64,000 bases of DNA. Origin: Tachypleus tridentatus (Eukaryota; Arthropoda; Merostomata; Xiphosura; Limulidae). Below are positions 47,230-58,954 of the stretch, piece by piece. Every line of letters begins with the position of its first letter. The stretch's first letter is position 1. The stretch is taken from assembly GCF_004210375.1 (NCBI RefSeq), contig NC_134834.1, positions 39,708,264 to 39,772,263 of the forward strand, given 5' to 3'. Position numbers and translations under genes: made by a program. The notes below the pieces were generated by a model, which did not search any database, was not told the DNA's origin, and worked only from the letters and a program-made list of their open reading frames with translations.

Positions 47230-48280
47230 TATTTATAAGACACCATGACAACAGTACTTTGAAAGAAAGTTCTGAAATGACATCGATAGTAACGAGAGGA
47301 AAGTTACATCTTTGCCTTCCAAAAATGGATTTACAGGAAATATTTTGATATCTGACCTCAACCGATAACAAATTTTTATTCACAAATGCCGTTCTGATAT
47401 CTATATATTCCGATAGAACTTTACCTAATTCAAGAACAAGGTGTTTTTCAACGTGTGATAATTCTCCCTTACATACACCAACATTGTTTCCACGTGTACG
47501 ATTATATAAATAAATGAGTAACTCTAGCCCTTCATTATACAACGCTCTTATCCTCAACCATGGATATAACACATACAGGTCAGTCAGTATACGGTGGATA
47601 GATTTATTGGGGAATCAAAAGGAATTAACAATAATTATACCGTGAATGGTGCAGAAAAACAAATTCTTAACTTAAGGGTAGATGTATTCCGTACGGAACG
47701 AAACCTTGTCTATAAGTTTAGTGAGTGTTAATATCATGGATGCCACCCAGTTGATGTATGTAGCATTTGTTAAAGAATATTGTACATTAATGCGTGTTCC
47801 AGCCAAGATTATTTCTGATGTTACCCTTGTCAATTATGTAGTTATTTCTTCCCACTGAAAGCGCAAACATGAATATTTTCCTCAGAGTGACTAAACAAAT
47901 ATCTTTACAGCTGACTCACCACTTCTCACGCTTGACTGAAATTGCACAACACATTTGAAAGTTAGGTCTGCCTGTTTTGTGATATAATATCGTTTATATA
48001 TCAGTTGGAACTAACGATCCATCTCTAGGATAGTTTCTCGTAGATTTTACGGATGAACTTAATGAAGATCGCATCTCATTGTGGGTCGATGGTGGACTGA
48101 AAAACTACACATATCAAAGTATTAAATAGAGAAACCTAAACTTTTCATCAGTGAAGTATATGGTCCTGAATGTGTTTGACATTAAACAACAATCTATAAT
48201 TCCTACAAATTTAACCTTTAAACGGCAGCCATCATCATTTGATGCTGCTACCTACAACATTCCCTCTGTTTAAAGGTTAA
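47230..48280 (+). pseudogene. broken intronless coding-like fossil of unknown origin
   Basis: About 1 kb on the + strand has coding-like composition in several short stretches, with no introns suggested, and is clearly broken in more than a few places. I could not name the family. A large DNA virus-like element, a transposon-borne gene or a retrocopied host gene are all possible, so I treat it as a fossil. The opposite-strand ORF (47,216-47,572) is best seen as its shadow. Confidence 0.3.
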
Positions 48281-48933
48281 ATAGAATATACTGAAACTAT
48301 AAGACACTCTTAATAATCATTTGAGAATAAAACTATATCTGTTGTCTAATTTACATCAAACATTACATCCTTCAAGTCTATAACACGTTACCCTGTGATT
48401 ACTGTATGACAGCATCTTTTAAAAGTTATGTGAGACTTGCGGGTTGAAAGCGTTCAAATATAAAATGTTCTTTTTCTGTTTTACAGGTTCAACAGGATTT
48501 GTAGAAGGTGAGACCTGGTTTCCTCTGAAGCTAATGATTTTTCCTAGTTACTGAGTTACAATAAAAGGTCCTTTTTAGGACCATCGAATCCTTTAAAAAA
48601 AGGATGCTACGATGCAACATTTAATTATATCTGTGGTTGACTTAGTTTTTGAGTTAAATTAATGAGTTGTGAGTCGAGATAAATTCAACAGTTTCTAACA
48701 TAAAAAGAAATACAGTATTTATTCTAATATACCAAATAAGGCAGATGTGTAAGTTATCTAATTCCTATAAACATTTAACTTTCGTTAAAGGTAAAGGCGT
48801 AGGAGCTTCAAAATAATCTATTAATAAAAGTTATGATGAAACTGCCAATATATTTACTAAAATTAAGAAAGATGGCATTCTTAATTATAAACACAATTTG
48901 AATATTATGCCCTTAGATATGAGCCATAATCTT

Positions 48934-49040
48934 CTATAGTTCATCTAATATTTGTAAAGAAGTTTCATTACGACCTATTGTTTTCGACACTGGAACTTTC
49001 AGCCATACTTTACTGGGCTTTAATTGAATTTTTAAAATGT
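48934..49040 (-). CDS. possible last tail exon downstream of gene B
   Basis: The minus strand reads KPSKVWLKVPVSKTIGR ... ILDEL and then stops. It lies 0.6 kb beyond the second tail exon of gene B. It loosely resembles the candidate exon 5,376-5,574 that stands in the same relative place to copy A. Sites and phase are not settled. Confidence 0.25.
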
Positions 49041-49633
49041 TCACCATCATTGAATGTATATACATGTACATAAACATCAATATGTGTGTATGTGTCTGTT
49101 TCTTATACGTTTCCACGTTTCTTGCTCAGTTAACACCAAACTTAACACAGTGATATAGCTCTATTTGTTATTTCTTCATACCATAATTAGATAACCAGAC
49201 CCACCTCTTGCAGTTATATCTTTCACAAATGCTAATAGTTATCTTTAGTGTTTTGCACTATATTATTTATACCCAATAAAAAACTAAGGTTTCAATCTAT
49301 CAAGCGATCTGGTTTGTTGTTTTCTTTATATAGCTTTGTCTATTTTATCATTTGGTTTCAAATTTCTTCTGATGGAAATTACTAATTACATTGAAGAGCT
49401 TAGCTTAATTTCTTTAAGGATATTATCATATAGTTAAAAAGCCACAAAATCATCATATTTATTGGACAGTGTTTTCTGTGTGCTATTATTCTGTGTTCTT
49501 AGTTGTATTATTTATTACATAAAAACATTATTGATTTATCAATACCTTTAGTAGACAGAAAAGTAAGCTTTCGAGTCATGACAGTTGACAGCAAAAAAGA
49601 GAAGACCCAGGTGAATATTATATTCTTTGTGTT

Positions 49634-52465
49634 TCATGTGTGCGTTTTATTTATTATATCAGTGAGTAAAATGTAAAAAAAATAGTAACTTATGAGATAA
49701 GGTAAAGTAATTATTCTCAATATGGTATGCTTCTGAGTTATATAATTTTTGGGTTTTAGTTTCGGAGCTGCTGTAAAAACAGCCTTGTGAGGGATGTCAA
49801 CATATTTAACCTGATTATTCTTTTTACTTTCATGTATAAGAAAATTATGTTTGCTTTGGCAACGTTTTAACTGACACGTGGGTGTTGATTTCGGAGCTCT
49901 AGCAATAATAAATTTGTCTCGGCTTTCAGCATTTTCAATAACAGTAAAAACGTTTCTCTGGTGATGTTCTGGTTTTCTGACAAGTCTTACGGTGATAATT
50001 TTATCATCGCTGTTGACAAGTCTAGTAGACGGAGGCCTGATGTCATTTGACACCTCCCTCTGGATACATTCATCAACGCCTTTTATTTCTTTTGAAGCTG
50101 ATGTTTCTGTCTGAAGATGTAAATAATAAATATCTATAGTGGGGCAATACTCATCAATCGAGAAAATTTTGTTGTTTTAAAAACAATAATCGGTTAATAA
50201 ACATTTTAAAATATATAATTTATTCTTTATGTAGCAATCATTTTACTATAATACGCGTAAAACCAAATAACTATTTATATGCAAATTATGAAATTGGTTT
50301 CAGATATCTGAGAAATGTTTTTTTTTTCAAAACTATAAAATATGTGTCAAGCATTGTCCCAACCAGCGAGGAAGTCAATATACAGCAGACAATAGCTTTA
50401 AATACTGTTTTACATTTATATTTTATATGTTCAGAGAGGATAACTGGTTTGTTTATATTATTGCTAAAACAAAGTTATTGCGTTAAACTAAGCAAAAAGC
50501 TACTCCATAGGTTATCTGTGCTCTACCCACCACGAGTATCGAAACCCGATTTATAGCGTTGTAAACCCGCAGACATACCGCTGAGTTACTGGGGTACTAT
50601 TAAATCAACATAAAACTATTGTTATAAAGATATGTAAATTGTTATATAAATTAAGCATGAAAACTTATGAAATCTGAACTGCGAATGAATGGTTATTTAC
50701 TTTACATTATAATGAGAAAGAGTATTCAAACTGTCTTATCATAGTTGGAGTAAATCACGGAGTTTATAATACTTGAAAATATTCAGTGACCTTAGTAAAG
50801 TCCTAAATAAGACAAGTGGATATCTCACTAAATGTCTATCAGACCAATGAAAGTTAGGTGACTGTGGAAACAAACACTGTTGTAAAATGTCTCAAAGTGT
50901 TATTAACAAGATATGATGGAATCACTTGTAACAAAATGGCACAAATACGCTGGTACTGGACTAAACAGAATGAAATCCACAGTTTAAGTAGGTTACCGTT
51001 ATCTAACGATTCGTTGCAATTATAGGATAACTGTTTAAAAACAGAATCAGATGTTAATAGCTACATCTAACATCATTTCAGTGTACATACGGTTAAAACA
51101 CTCAATAAGCTTGTAAATATTAACAAAAAAGATACACTCTAGTTACAGTAAGACACAAAGTAATTTGCTTTAATATCAGAAATGGAAATATATATGTAAA
51201 TGAAAAATCTCGAATGGACTCTCTGACCTTTATGTTTTCCAGATGTCATTAAGGCTATACATAACAGCAATGGAAGTACCTCTTACCCTATCATATATTG
51301 TTACGTTTGGTTCTGGCTTCAGCTGAATGGATGATCATTGTTTTCGCACATGTAATAATATTGAAGAAGAGGTGATTGACCAGTTTAATTAGTGTACAGA
51401 CTTATTAGACCTCAAAAGTATCGAACATGTATAGGTCTCTTTGGAAGAAGAATCACATGTATTCAAATGACTCTGAACGTTAAGGATTCTCTGAACGCAT
51501 CTTTTTCAGTAGTTGTGGATGCCCCAGGGCCTTAACAACACTGATTTTAAACATGCAATATCGATATGATATTGTTCACACAGTTTGACATAGTATACAT
51601 TACATTAAAGTGAAATGTTTTTAACTCTAAAAATGTTAATTTCCTTCCACCAAATATTAATCGTAAACGTAAGATGAATGAGAAGTTAATTAAATTTTGA
51701 ACCAAATACAGATAAATAATCCGATGTCAGATATTCACAGAAATTAAATATGAGAATGATTGTAATTATTTTATAACAGTAAATTTGCATTAGCATTAAT
51801 AATGTACTATTAATTCCATTATATTTTAATTGCTCCGTGCAGTATACACACATATAGATATATGTAGGTATAAATAAACCTATCTGAAGTGAAAGTTTAA
51901 TATTATTTGTTATTAATGAATATATACTTACGCTGTATAATACTGAGTACTTTAAAAAACAAGAACTTTAAACGTATACGAACCGTTGTCCGTGAATCAG
52001 ATTTTAATGTCTCTTTAGGTTTGTTATTATTCACGATTATCGTAACACGTTTCTTTGATATATCTTCACAAGAACCTGAAGCAGACTTGGGTACGTTTTC
52101 GGCTCTTTTTGTATTTCTTTCTTCTCGGTAATTTTCATTTATCGTCTGCAAAGTGGCTGGTTCTGTCTCTGTTTGCTTTAACAGCATGTTAGTTTCTCTT
52201 TTATTAATCTGATCTATCAGGGTCTTCTCACATTCAAGGGTCATTGAACTAGCTTCCAAAATATCTAATTCACTAGAGATAATCTTTTCAGCACCAAGCG
52301 CTTGGTCTTCTGGCTTTGTAACGGCAAAAACTCCACAAGACCCCAGGACGCAGTTTTTCAAGACTTTCCATCCCCTCAGGGGCCTTTTCATTTCCGTTGC
52401 AGAAACAACAAAGAAAACAATCATAAAAATAATAATAAATAAATAAATCACATATTTCAAGAACA
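49634..52465 (-). CDS. gene B, membrane segment and cytoplasmic tail exons
   Basis: Exon 52,465-51,932 (534 nt, phases 1-1) follows acceptor TATATTTTAG and ends AGC|GTAAGT. It encodes a membrane segment (VIYLFIIIFMIVFFVV), a basic stop-transfer patch with a Cys pair (KRPLRGWK, NCVLGSCG), and a long charged tail with KETLKSDS near its end. The next exon starts at 50,106 (ACAG|AAACATCAG, matching phase) and reads TSASKEIKGVDECIQREV ... DDKIITVRLVR ... DKFIIARAPK. It stays open to TGA at 49,634. I do not recognise the tail: no death domain, kinase or ITAM was seen. By position these exons would continue the Cys-rich exons at 55 kb. The 54.8-52.5 kb gap probably hides another exon, because phases do not join directly. 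Copy A is a decayed duplicate. Confidence 0.5.
50482..50596 (-). repeat. S2 SINE in gene B intron
   Basis: Minus-strand S2: TTAAACTAAGCAAAAAGC tail, TGTGCTCTACCCACCACG, a GTATCGAAACCCG B box, TTGTAAACCCGCAGACATAC and ACCGCTGAGTTACTGGGG head. Absent from copy A. Confidence 0.88.
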
Positions 52466-52479
52466 CTAAAATATACATT

Positions 52480-53900
52480 ATTTATTTATTATTTAATAAG
52501 CTAGGGATAATGGGTTATTCCTTTATTTGTGATCTTAATATAGCTAAAGATATTAATATAAAAGCACTCTTGTGCTTAAGCAACAAATAATTGCATCGAT
52601 TCTGTAAGCAAGTGTGTTCAGTCATGCTGTTTCGAACAATCAAACATAGAACCGCACATGAAAGCAGATGTATCAACATAATACCTGATATGAAGGTAAA
52701 GGTCTAAAATTAATACTTCGCCTGAAATCAGATGTATGAACATGCTATCTCGTATAAAGGCAAATACATGAAATAGTACGTCACAAAGGTAGGTGTTTCT
52801 AACAGCAGTTTGCGTATAGAAACATTTAAGAAAGAACGTAAATAATAATCTTATACAACAAAATGAGAAATAAAAACGCGATTTTTTCTTTCAGTTTTCT
52901 ATATAAACACAATACTAACAACGATTAACTCTAAATAGTTGTCTTTTTTGTTGTTTTCTTCATAAGCAAACACATCTACAAAAATACTTGAAAAGATCAT
53001 CAAGTTTGGTAAGTAGTATTGACTGTAACTGAAAACTTACTTTGGCCTTATTTGTAAGGTTAATTAAACATATTCAGCTTTACTAAGTTCATATTGATGT
53101 TTTCACAAATTAACTACCAAAGGGGCACTAAACACACTTGACATTTTCAAATGTGGGAGCGCTATAACAGAACACCCAATCCTACTATCCAATTAAAAGA
53201 TAAATGGGTATTGAGGCCAGATGCTCTCTTACACCAGTATACTCAAATGAATAATCCCTGTGTTCCACATACTTTAATTATCAAGAACTACAAGATAACA
53301 TGTAACTTACCACAAAGCAATAAGACAGATCGAAATGAGTGCTAGCTCTTACCTCCAACAAGGATATCTTACAACTGTAGGTTTTGAAGCCCAGGGGAAC
53401 GTGACCTTGAAAACCACTTCAGTTGGATCTTAAGACAGAGAGTCGTTTTTCAAACCGTTTTATGCACTGTATCGATAACATAAAACCGAAAGAGAACTTC
53501 AAATGTAACTTAATATTAATAGGAAAGTGTATAATTCTTTAAGCTAAAAAATAATCTTAAAAAATTTAATTAAATAAATATGATATTTCTTACATTTATA
53601 ATATATTTTCATGTTAAGCATTGATAATGTTTAAAATTTTCCAACTGTATACATGTATATGTAATTTTTCTTTACAGTTTAAACAGATAACTAGCAAAGA
53701 AAAATGACGCCTGTTATGTTATTTGAGCTCCCTAACTAGTAGACAAGTAGTACAGTTTTGTAATAACAACAACTATATAGTTATATAACGGGAAATCAGC
53801 TGAGTTTTCCAACATATTTAAATTATTAGACAATATATCAAGAACCCTACTGGCTTTCCCTTCCAAACACACGTGATCAGACTGTATAAGAAAAATCTCG
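52480..53900 (-). repeat. upstream noncoding part of the duplicated unit (copy B)
   Basis: Aligns with copy C (12.8-14.2 kb) and in part with copy A (1.2-1.65 kb) in opposite orientation. A possible small exon lies at 53,428-53,373 (TCTTAAG acceptor, CAGTT|GTAAGA donor, reading PTEVVFKVTFPWASKPTV). Its phase does not fit the next exon, so I do not add it to the gene. Confidence 0.6.
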
Positions 53901-54545
53901 ACATTTTCTTTACGATAATTGACATATTTTTCAATTCAGTATGATACAGTTAGTTAAATTAACTTTGATTCACTTAAATTGTAAGAATATAACACAAATT
54001 AAACAAACTGTCTTTCCATTGACTACTTAATAAAGCCAGTGTGTTTAATAGCTATTCACTTACTGTATTAAGTTCTATAATTAGCTTCTTCACTTATTAT
54101 GGTACATAATTCTTTTTGCTGTCGATTCGTATCCACTGAATGGTAGTCACTTCAACACTATTATTAACAGTAATTTTTACAACTTTTTTCTTCACTGTGA
54201 ATTTCCAACATAAAGAACTATCATTTCGACTATAAACATTGTACGTCACTGCTCACGAAGTTTTTTCGCTTACTTGGTAACAATTCTTTCTAATAGTTTT
54301 ATTCAGAACTTATGACACGGTGCTAAAGTTTTGATAATCCAATATAATTATAATATTATATTAAAACATTTGTTTTGCATTTGGACAAATTACTCTCTTT
54401 TATTTCAACAACAAGATTATGTATGCAATATAAGCATATTAAACATAGATTTAAGTTATGTTTTGTGACATATACTGTTTTAGTTAAATATCTTTAGGTA
54501 TTTTTAGTAATGACGTGAAGCACACAGATTGAGACACCGTTATAT

Positions 54546-54700
54546 TTGTTTGTTTTTCAATTGCGAGGACAGCTGAACGAGGGATTTCAGCGCTAGCCGT
54601 TCCTAATTTTGGAATGATATGCTAGAGAGAAGACAGCTATTCAATACTATCTGTCGTAAATGTTTGAGCCCATTTTTAAAAACGAGTAGTGGGATTTCCC
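54546..54700 (-). repeat. S1 SINE fragment (3' half), old
   Basis: TTTGTTTGTTTTTCAATTGCG tail, GCGCTAGCCGTTCC core, AACGAGTAGTGGGATT body. Head missing. Confidence 0.75.
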
Positions 54701-54845
54701 AATAAATGCAAAGTTTTTGATGCACTAAAAACCATGAAAGTTATAAAGAAGTTTTATTGTAACAATCTGTTTGAGCAGAAATAAACCTTTTTAAAATTTT
54801 AAGGAAACAATAAAAGAAAACTTTAAAACCCTTTTGTCCCATTAC

Positions 54846-55251
54846 TTCTACAAAGGTCTTTATTATCGGCTCCTTTTCATCAGTAATTTCGTCTTCTGGA
54901 CAAGTTACATAGACATCAGCAGCAAAAGATGTCATGTAAGTCCCTCCTGGGCACGGCAGGCAGTAAGTTTGGAATCCATTGTCACAGTGACCAGGAAGAT
55001 ATGTAACTAAAAGCGTTGTAAGTACATATCTAAGCATTTATTAAATTTGTGTTAATTTTATAGTTCTAACAATGTGTTTAGTATCAGAAAACGTATTTAT
55101 TGAACTGAAACTACATGTTTTTAAAATTGTTTCATCTATTTGTCTTTAATGTAAACAGTTAAAGTTATTGAGTGTCATATATACTTACAACGCCTATCAG
55201 CATCTCTTCGGTGTCCTCCAGTGCAGTTGAGGTTCTCGGCTGAAACATACA
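54846..55251 (-). CDS. gene B, Cys-rich extracellular exons
   Basis: Exon 55,251-55,189 (63 nt, phases 1-1; acceptor TTTTTCCCAG, donor GTAAGT) reads VSAENLNCTGGHRR. It mirrors the 66-nt Cys-rich exon of gene S (PSENYQCPEGF) in size, phase and S-E-N-x-x-C-x-x-G pattern. Exon 55,006-54,846 (161 nt, phase 1 to 0; acceptor CTTTTAG, donor GTAATG) reads LPGHCDNGFQTYCLPCPGGT ... VTCPEDEITDEKEP. The CxPCPxGTY motif is typical of GCC2/GCC3 (ephrin-receptor-like) and TNFR-type Cys-rich modules. The C-terminal Cys block of ZPBP/Sp38 is a weaker match from memory. The protein should be extracellular here. Upstream exons, including any Ig domain, were not found in the 8.7 kb before it. Confidence 0.55.
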
Positions 55252-55259
55252 CTGGGAAA

Positions 55260-56480
55260 AACAATAGATCGTTAATCTTTTTTAGCACGTTTAATGTCAC
55301 CGTTGGAATACAAGGTTTTTCACGATGAGCACGACACACTAGCTATATTACTAACTATGACTCATTCTGTAAAATAACAACATAAATGTTACTTTTCGTG
55401 AGAAAAATAAAACATGTGCTTCAAAACTGTTTCTTAACAACAGACTTTTGTTTCTGTATGTACTTCCTGATTGAGTTAACTAATGAAACTAATCACATAA
55501 ATTTGGAAATATATGAAATTACACACAATCTTTTGCTGTAAATTTAAAGTATTGAATATTCAGAAAACGTTCCTAAAAACACTTGGTAGATATGAAATGT
55601 ATCTTTACAGTTCATAAGATTTTTCTTCAGCATACAGTAGTTGAGTTCATTATATCAAATTAACTTTGGAGCCTCACCACTTTTCTCTACAGGCTTTCCA
55701 TAATCCATCTAGTGTTTGATCACATAGTTACTACATCAGTCACCTGACTGGTATGTCTGTGTGTACAATAACATGCATATCTATCTAATTACTCAGTGGT
55801 TCATCTCGTTCCTAGACTGAGATTTTTTTTTTTTTTTTTTTTTGCGCACTGTCGCCTGGCACACTTTGGAGGTTTTTGTCTCTGACGTTTGTGTTCGTAC
55901 GACTTGTTGCAGGTATTTTTCCGAATTGTTCTGGCGAACCAAAATTATTTTTTTGATGCTTTTAAGTACAAGAAATATCTTTGTTTCGAAAAATTTAAAT
56001 TCTCATTTGAATATACTTTAATGATTTGAGCATATAAAAATTTACATTGGAAAAGTCTGTTACATATTTTTCCCAAAAGCGACTAATTTTCGGTGATATC
56101 ACACCATCTACGAAATGTTAAGCTATTAGCACAAGATACATAGAAGCTTATAATAACAATCTTAAGAAGATTTTACAAACAAAAGTTTAAAAGATGCAAA
56201 CAAACACTGATTAATTTGCTTGGTGCAGAGATAGAAAAGAATTGCAATCATTTTGAAGCAAGGAAAATTGACACTGGTTTTGTTGGAGAAACAGTGGTGA
56301 GGGTACTTCATTCTACCAGTACAGTGTATAGTATTAGTGACCATACAGCTCTAGAATTTTAGACCATAGTGCAAACAGTTTCTGCTATCAGTGGTGAAAC
56401 ACTTGTTAGGTAAAGCTCTTTTAAACACTGGTTCATAACTTGTTTTGCCTTGATCTTAACTTATAAGGTTTAAAGTGGAA
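55260..56480. other. no gene seen; includes a 21-bp poly-T run at 55,823-55,843
   Basis: A T homopolymer followed by a short GC-richer stretch (GCGCACTGTCGCCTGGC). No exon or repeat recognised. Confidence 0.45.
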
Positions 56481-56499
56481 TTGTGTGCAACAAAATTTA

Positions 56500-57090
56500 A
56501 GTTTATACTACAATCCTTTAAAGGAGCCAACAGAGTGACTATTGAAGGTGGTGATGAAATCATGCAGTATCTAAAATCCTATTTTGCCTTACCACTAGGA
56601 ATGGCACATTACTAAAACGACTTCATACTGATCAACCAGAATACCTAGATCTGTTTCTTCCGTAATACAATTAAGAGTAATCCTGTCACAACAATTATAA
56701 TTCAAGTTGTGATATCTTGCAGGAATTGCTGTACATTTGTTAAAATTAAAAGTCATTTGCCATTTATTTTCTCAACTCATCAATCTCTCCAAATACTTTT
56801 ATAAGGCAGTAGTACTCTACTCACATCCAGCAACATGGAAAACTGAAGTATCACCAGTTAATTTAATTAATCTGTTAACTTCCTTCATCTTTGTCATTTA
56901 TAAAAATCCAAAAGAGTGAGTGCCATAACCTTAAGCCTTTAAGTATCCCACTCGTTACATTATTCCAATTTGACTGAACTCCATTTGTAACAACCCTCTG
57001 CTTTCTTCCATCTAGCCAGTTTTCTTTCTAAAGAACCAACCTGTCCTGCAGAGATACCTTTTTAACAAACCATTTGTGTGGCGTTTTTGT
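56500..57090 (-). mobile_element. LINE fragment, CR1/Rex-like reverse transcriptase
   Basis: Minus-strand pieces of a non-LTR reverse transcriptase in the correct order: NWLDGRKQRVVTNGVQSNWN, then TSGILKG in place of SGVPQG, FINDKDEG, KWQMTFNFNKC, and ITEETDLGILVD. Between these the frame is interrupted by stops and shifts, and the FADD active-site region is decayed. There are no ends, so it is a dead internal fragment. It lies 1.2 kb upstream of gene B's Cys-rich exons. Confidence 0.75.
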
Positions 57091-57740
57091 TTTTAAGAAC
57101 ATACATAAAAAGTTTTCTTCATTACATCTTGTTACATTTAGTAAAATCAAAGCAACCTGTCATTTCAATCAGTAGGTCTTGTTACATTTTCGAGTTGTGG
57201 TAGTTTTAATTTTTGAATTTTACCAAAATTTCATGCATGTGTAATGCAGAAATCAGCATAAATGTAACTACTGTTTTACAAGTAAGCAAATGGAAATGAA
57301 TTCACTTATAATGAGTTTTATTTCACCATAAAAATTAGAACAGTTTTACCATTATTTAAATAAAAAGTTAGATTTTATGCATCCTTTTTTTATTGGCTTT
57401 TTATTGCAACATTTGTAAGTGACGATTACTTCCCTTACCCTGGTCTCTCACTTTGGATGGATCATTCCAAATGATGAAAACACTAATGCACCAGAGAGGT
57501 TATGGTTATAAGCCGTACCTGCAAAACTGCAAATAGAAATATATAAGATCTGGTTTGGGGACTTCCATTGTACAAAGTGATTAAACTGCAGTGGTGGTTT
57601 ATGAAACTTGTTTCAGAAAGGGTGAAAATTTTATCTTATATTTTAAAATTGTTGCAACAACATTTGGAAATTTCTCACTTGTTATTTCCTTCTCTTTGAA
57701 GCTCAGTTGTTTCCCTTGTAAATTAGTTGCAAGATATTGA

Positions 57741-57953
57741 CTAGGTAATGAATATAAGAGCTCCATTTACATTTTTCAATTTTTCCTTTGCATAACTGTC
57801 AAGCATCTCACTGTCCAAATCTTCACCAATATTGTATTCATCATTCTGAACCTTATTTAATGACACAGCAATGTGCTTTGATATTTTGAACATATCTTTA
57901 ATGTAGCATTGTATAATGTTGTTGTCTATTTCTTGCCTTATCTCAAAATACAA
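57741..57953 (-). CDS. open stretch, possible exon, unrecognised
   Basis: Minus-strand open frame rich in acidic residues (NIGEDLDSEMLDSYAKEKLK), bounded upstream by an in-frame TAA and ending ALIFIT then TAG. Composition is more protein-like than neighbouring ORFs, but there is no ATG at its start and no firm splice pair. Confidence 0.2.
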   Translation of the reverse strand: MYFEIRQEIDNNIIQCYIKDMFKISKHIAVSLNKVQNDEYNIGEDLDSEMLDSYAKEKLKNVNGALIFIT

Positions 57954-57959
57954 TTAATA

Positions 57960-58900
57960 AAGCTTATGAACTCAAATATGGTTTCAAGTAATCTGCCACT
58001 CTAATTCAGTGGGCATCTGTGGCATTGCAAATATAGAACCACCACATTCTTTATATGCAGCAGTAGCTGTGTGGTTATTTATAAATTATTTCATTATTTC
58101 AGTGTATGTTCTTTAATATTCTGTATTTATAGATCTTTAGCCAGGAGATTTAGTGTATAAATTGAACAATCATAGCTAATTTATATATTATCTTTATTTC
58201 TCAGTAATCTTTATTTTATGTACTAAAACTATAAATGAGTAGTTTTTAATTTATTTCATTACTACAGTGGAACTTTACAACTGTACAGTATTTGCTCTAG
58301 ATAACTAGTTCAATTACATATACTAGCTATATAACGCTCTTGTTTGTAAACTATGTAGTGCTGTATGGTAACAAGTGTAGATGTTAAAATAGGTATATTT
58401 ATTTACATAAAAATAGTACTATATGAACTGTATTTTGGTCATAAACAGTGAGAAGAATATACTATTTTGATATCTTACCTTCACTCACAGAATAGCTTTT
58501 CTTGACTAGTATTGCTCTCTATCAGCACAAATGTTTAACATATGCTATTATCCTATAATATCCTGCTTCTGCGTATTCATATTCAAATGATCATGGAGCA
58601 GGTTTTCACTAATGGAAGCTTGACATAACTCCTATTGTAACCAACACTCTTTCAACATGTGCACCAAATCACTTCTTAATTGAAGTAGTACTGCACATAC
58701 ATGCTATTTTTTGCTCACAGTATTTTGTCTGTATTTTCAGTTATTCTCACGACTTCATTTTTCTTTACACTTTGTTCAAGTTTTGCATTTTGGTATTTTA
58801 CCAGTTTTTCCAAAATGTGTGACTTTTCAGGGATATTTTTGTTTTTATATTATGGATTTTACTCTGTGGCAAGTGGAGTCTGACCTGTATACTTTATTTT
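57960..58900. other. no gene seen
   Basis: AT-rich sequence with no recognised repeat or exon. Confidence 0.4.
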
Positions 58901-58954
58901 TGGAAAACACTCTCCATCCTGTGACAATACTTGTTGTCAGTTACATTGTAGTCT

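Noticed and set aside
47216-47572. 118-codon minus ORF
   Set aside because: It overlaps a better coding-like signal on the + strand and is probably its shadow. No known domain.
55823-55843. Poly-T run as the tail of a retrocopy on the minus strand
   Set aside because: No processed gene or SINE body adjoins it.
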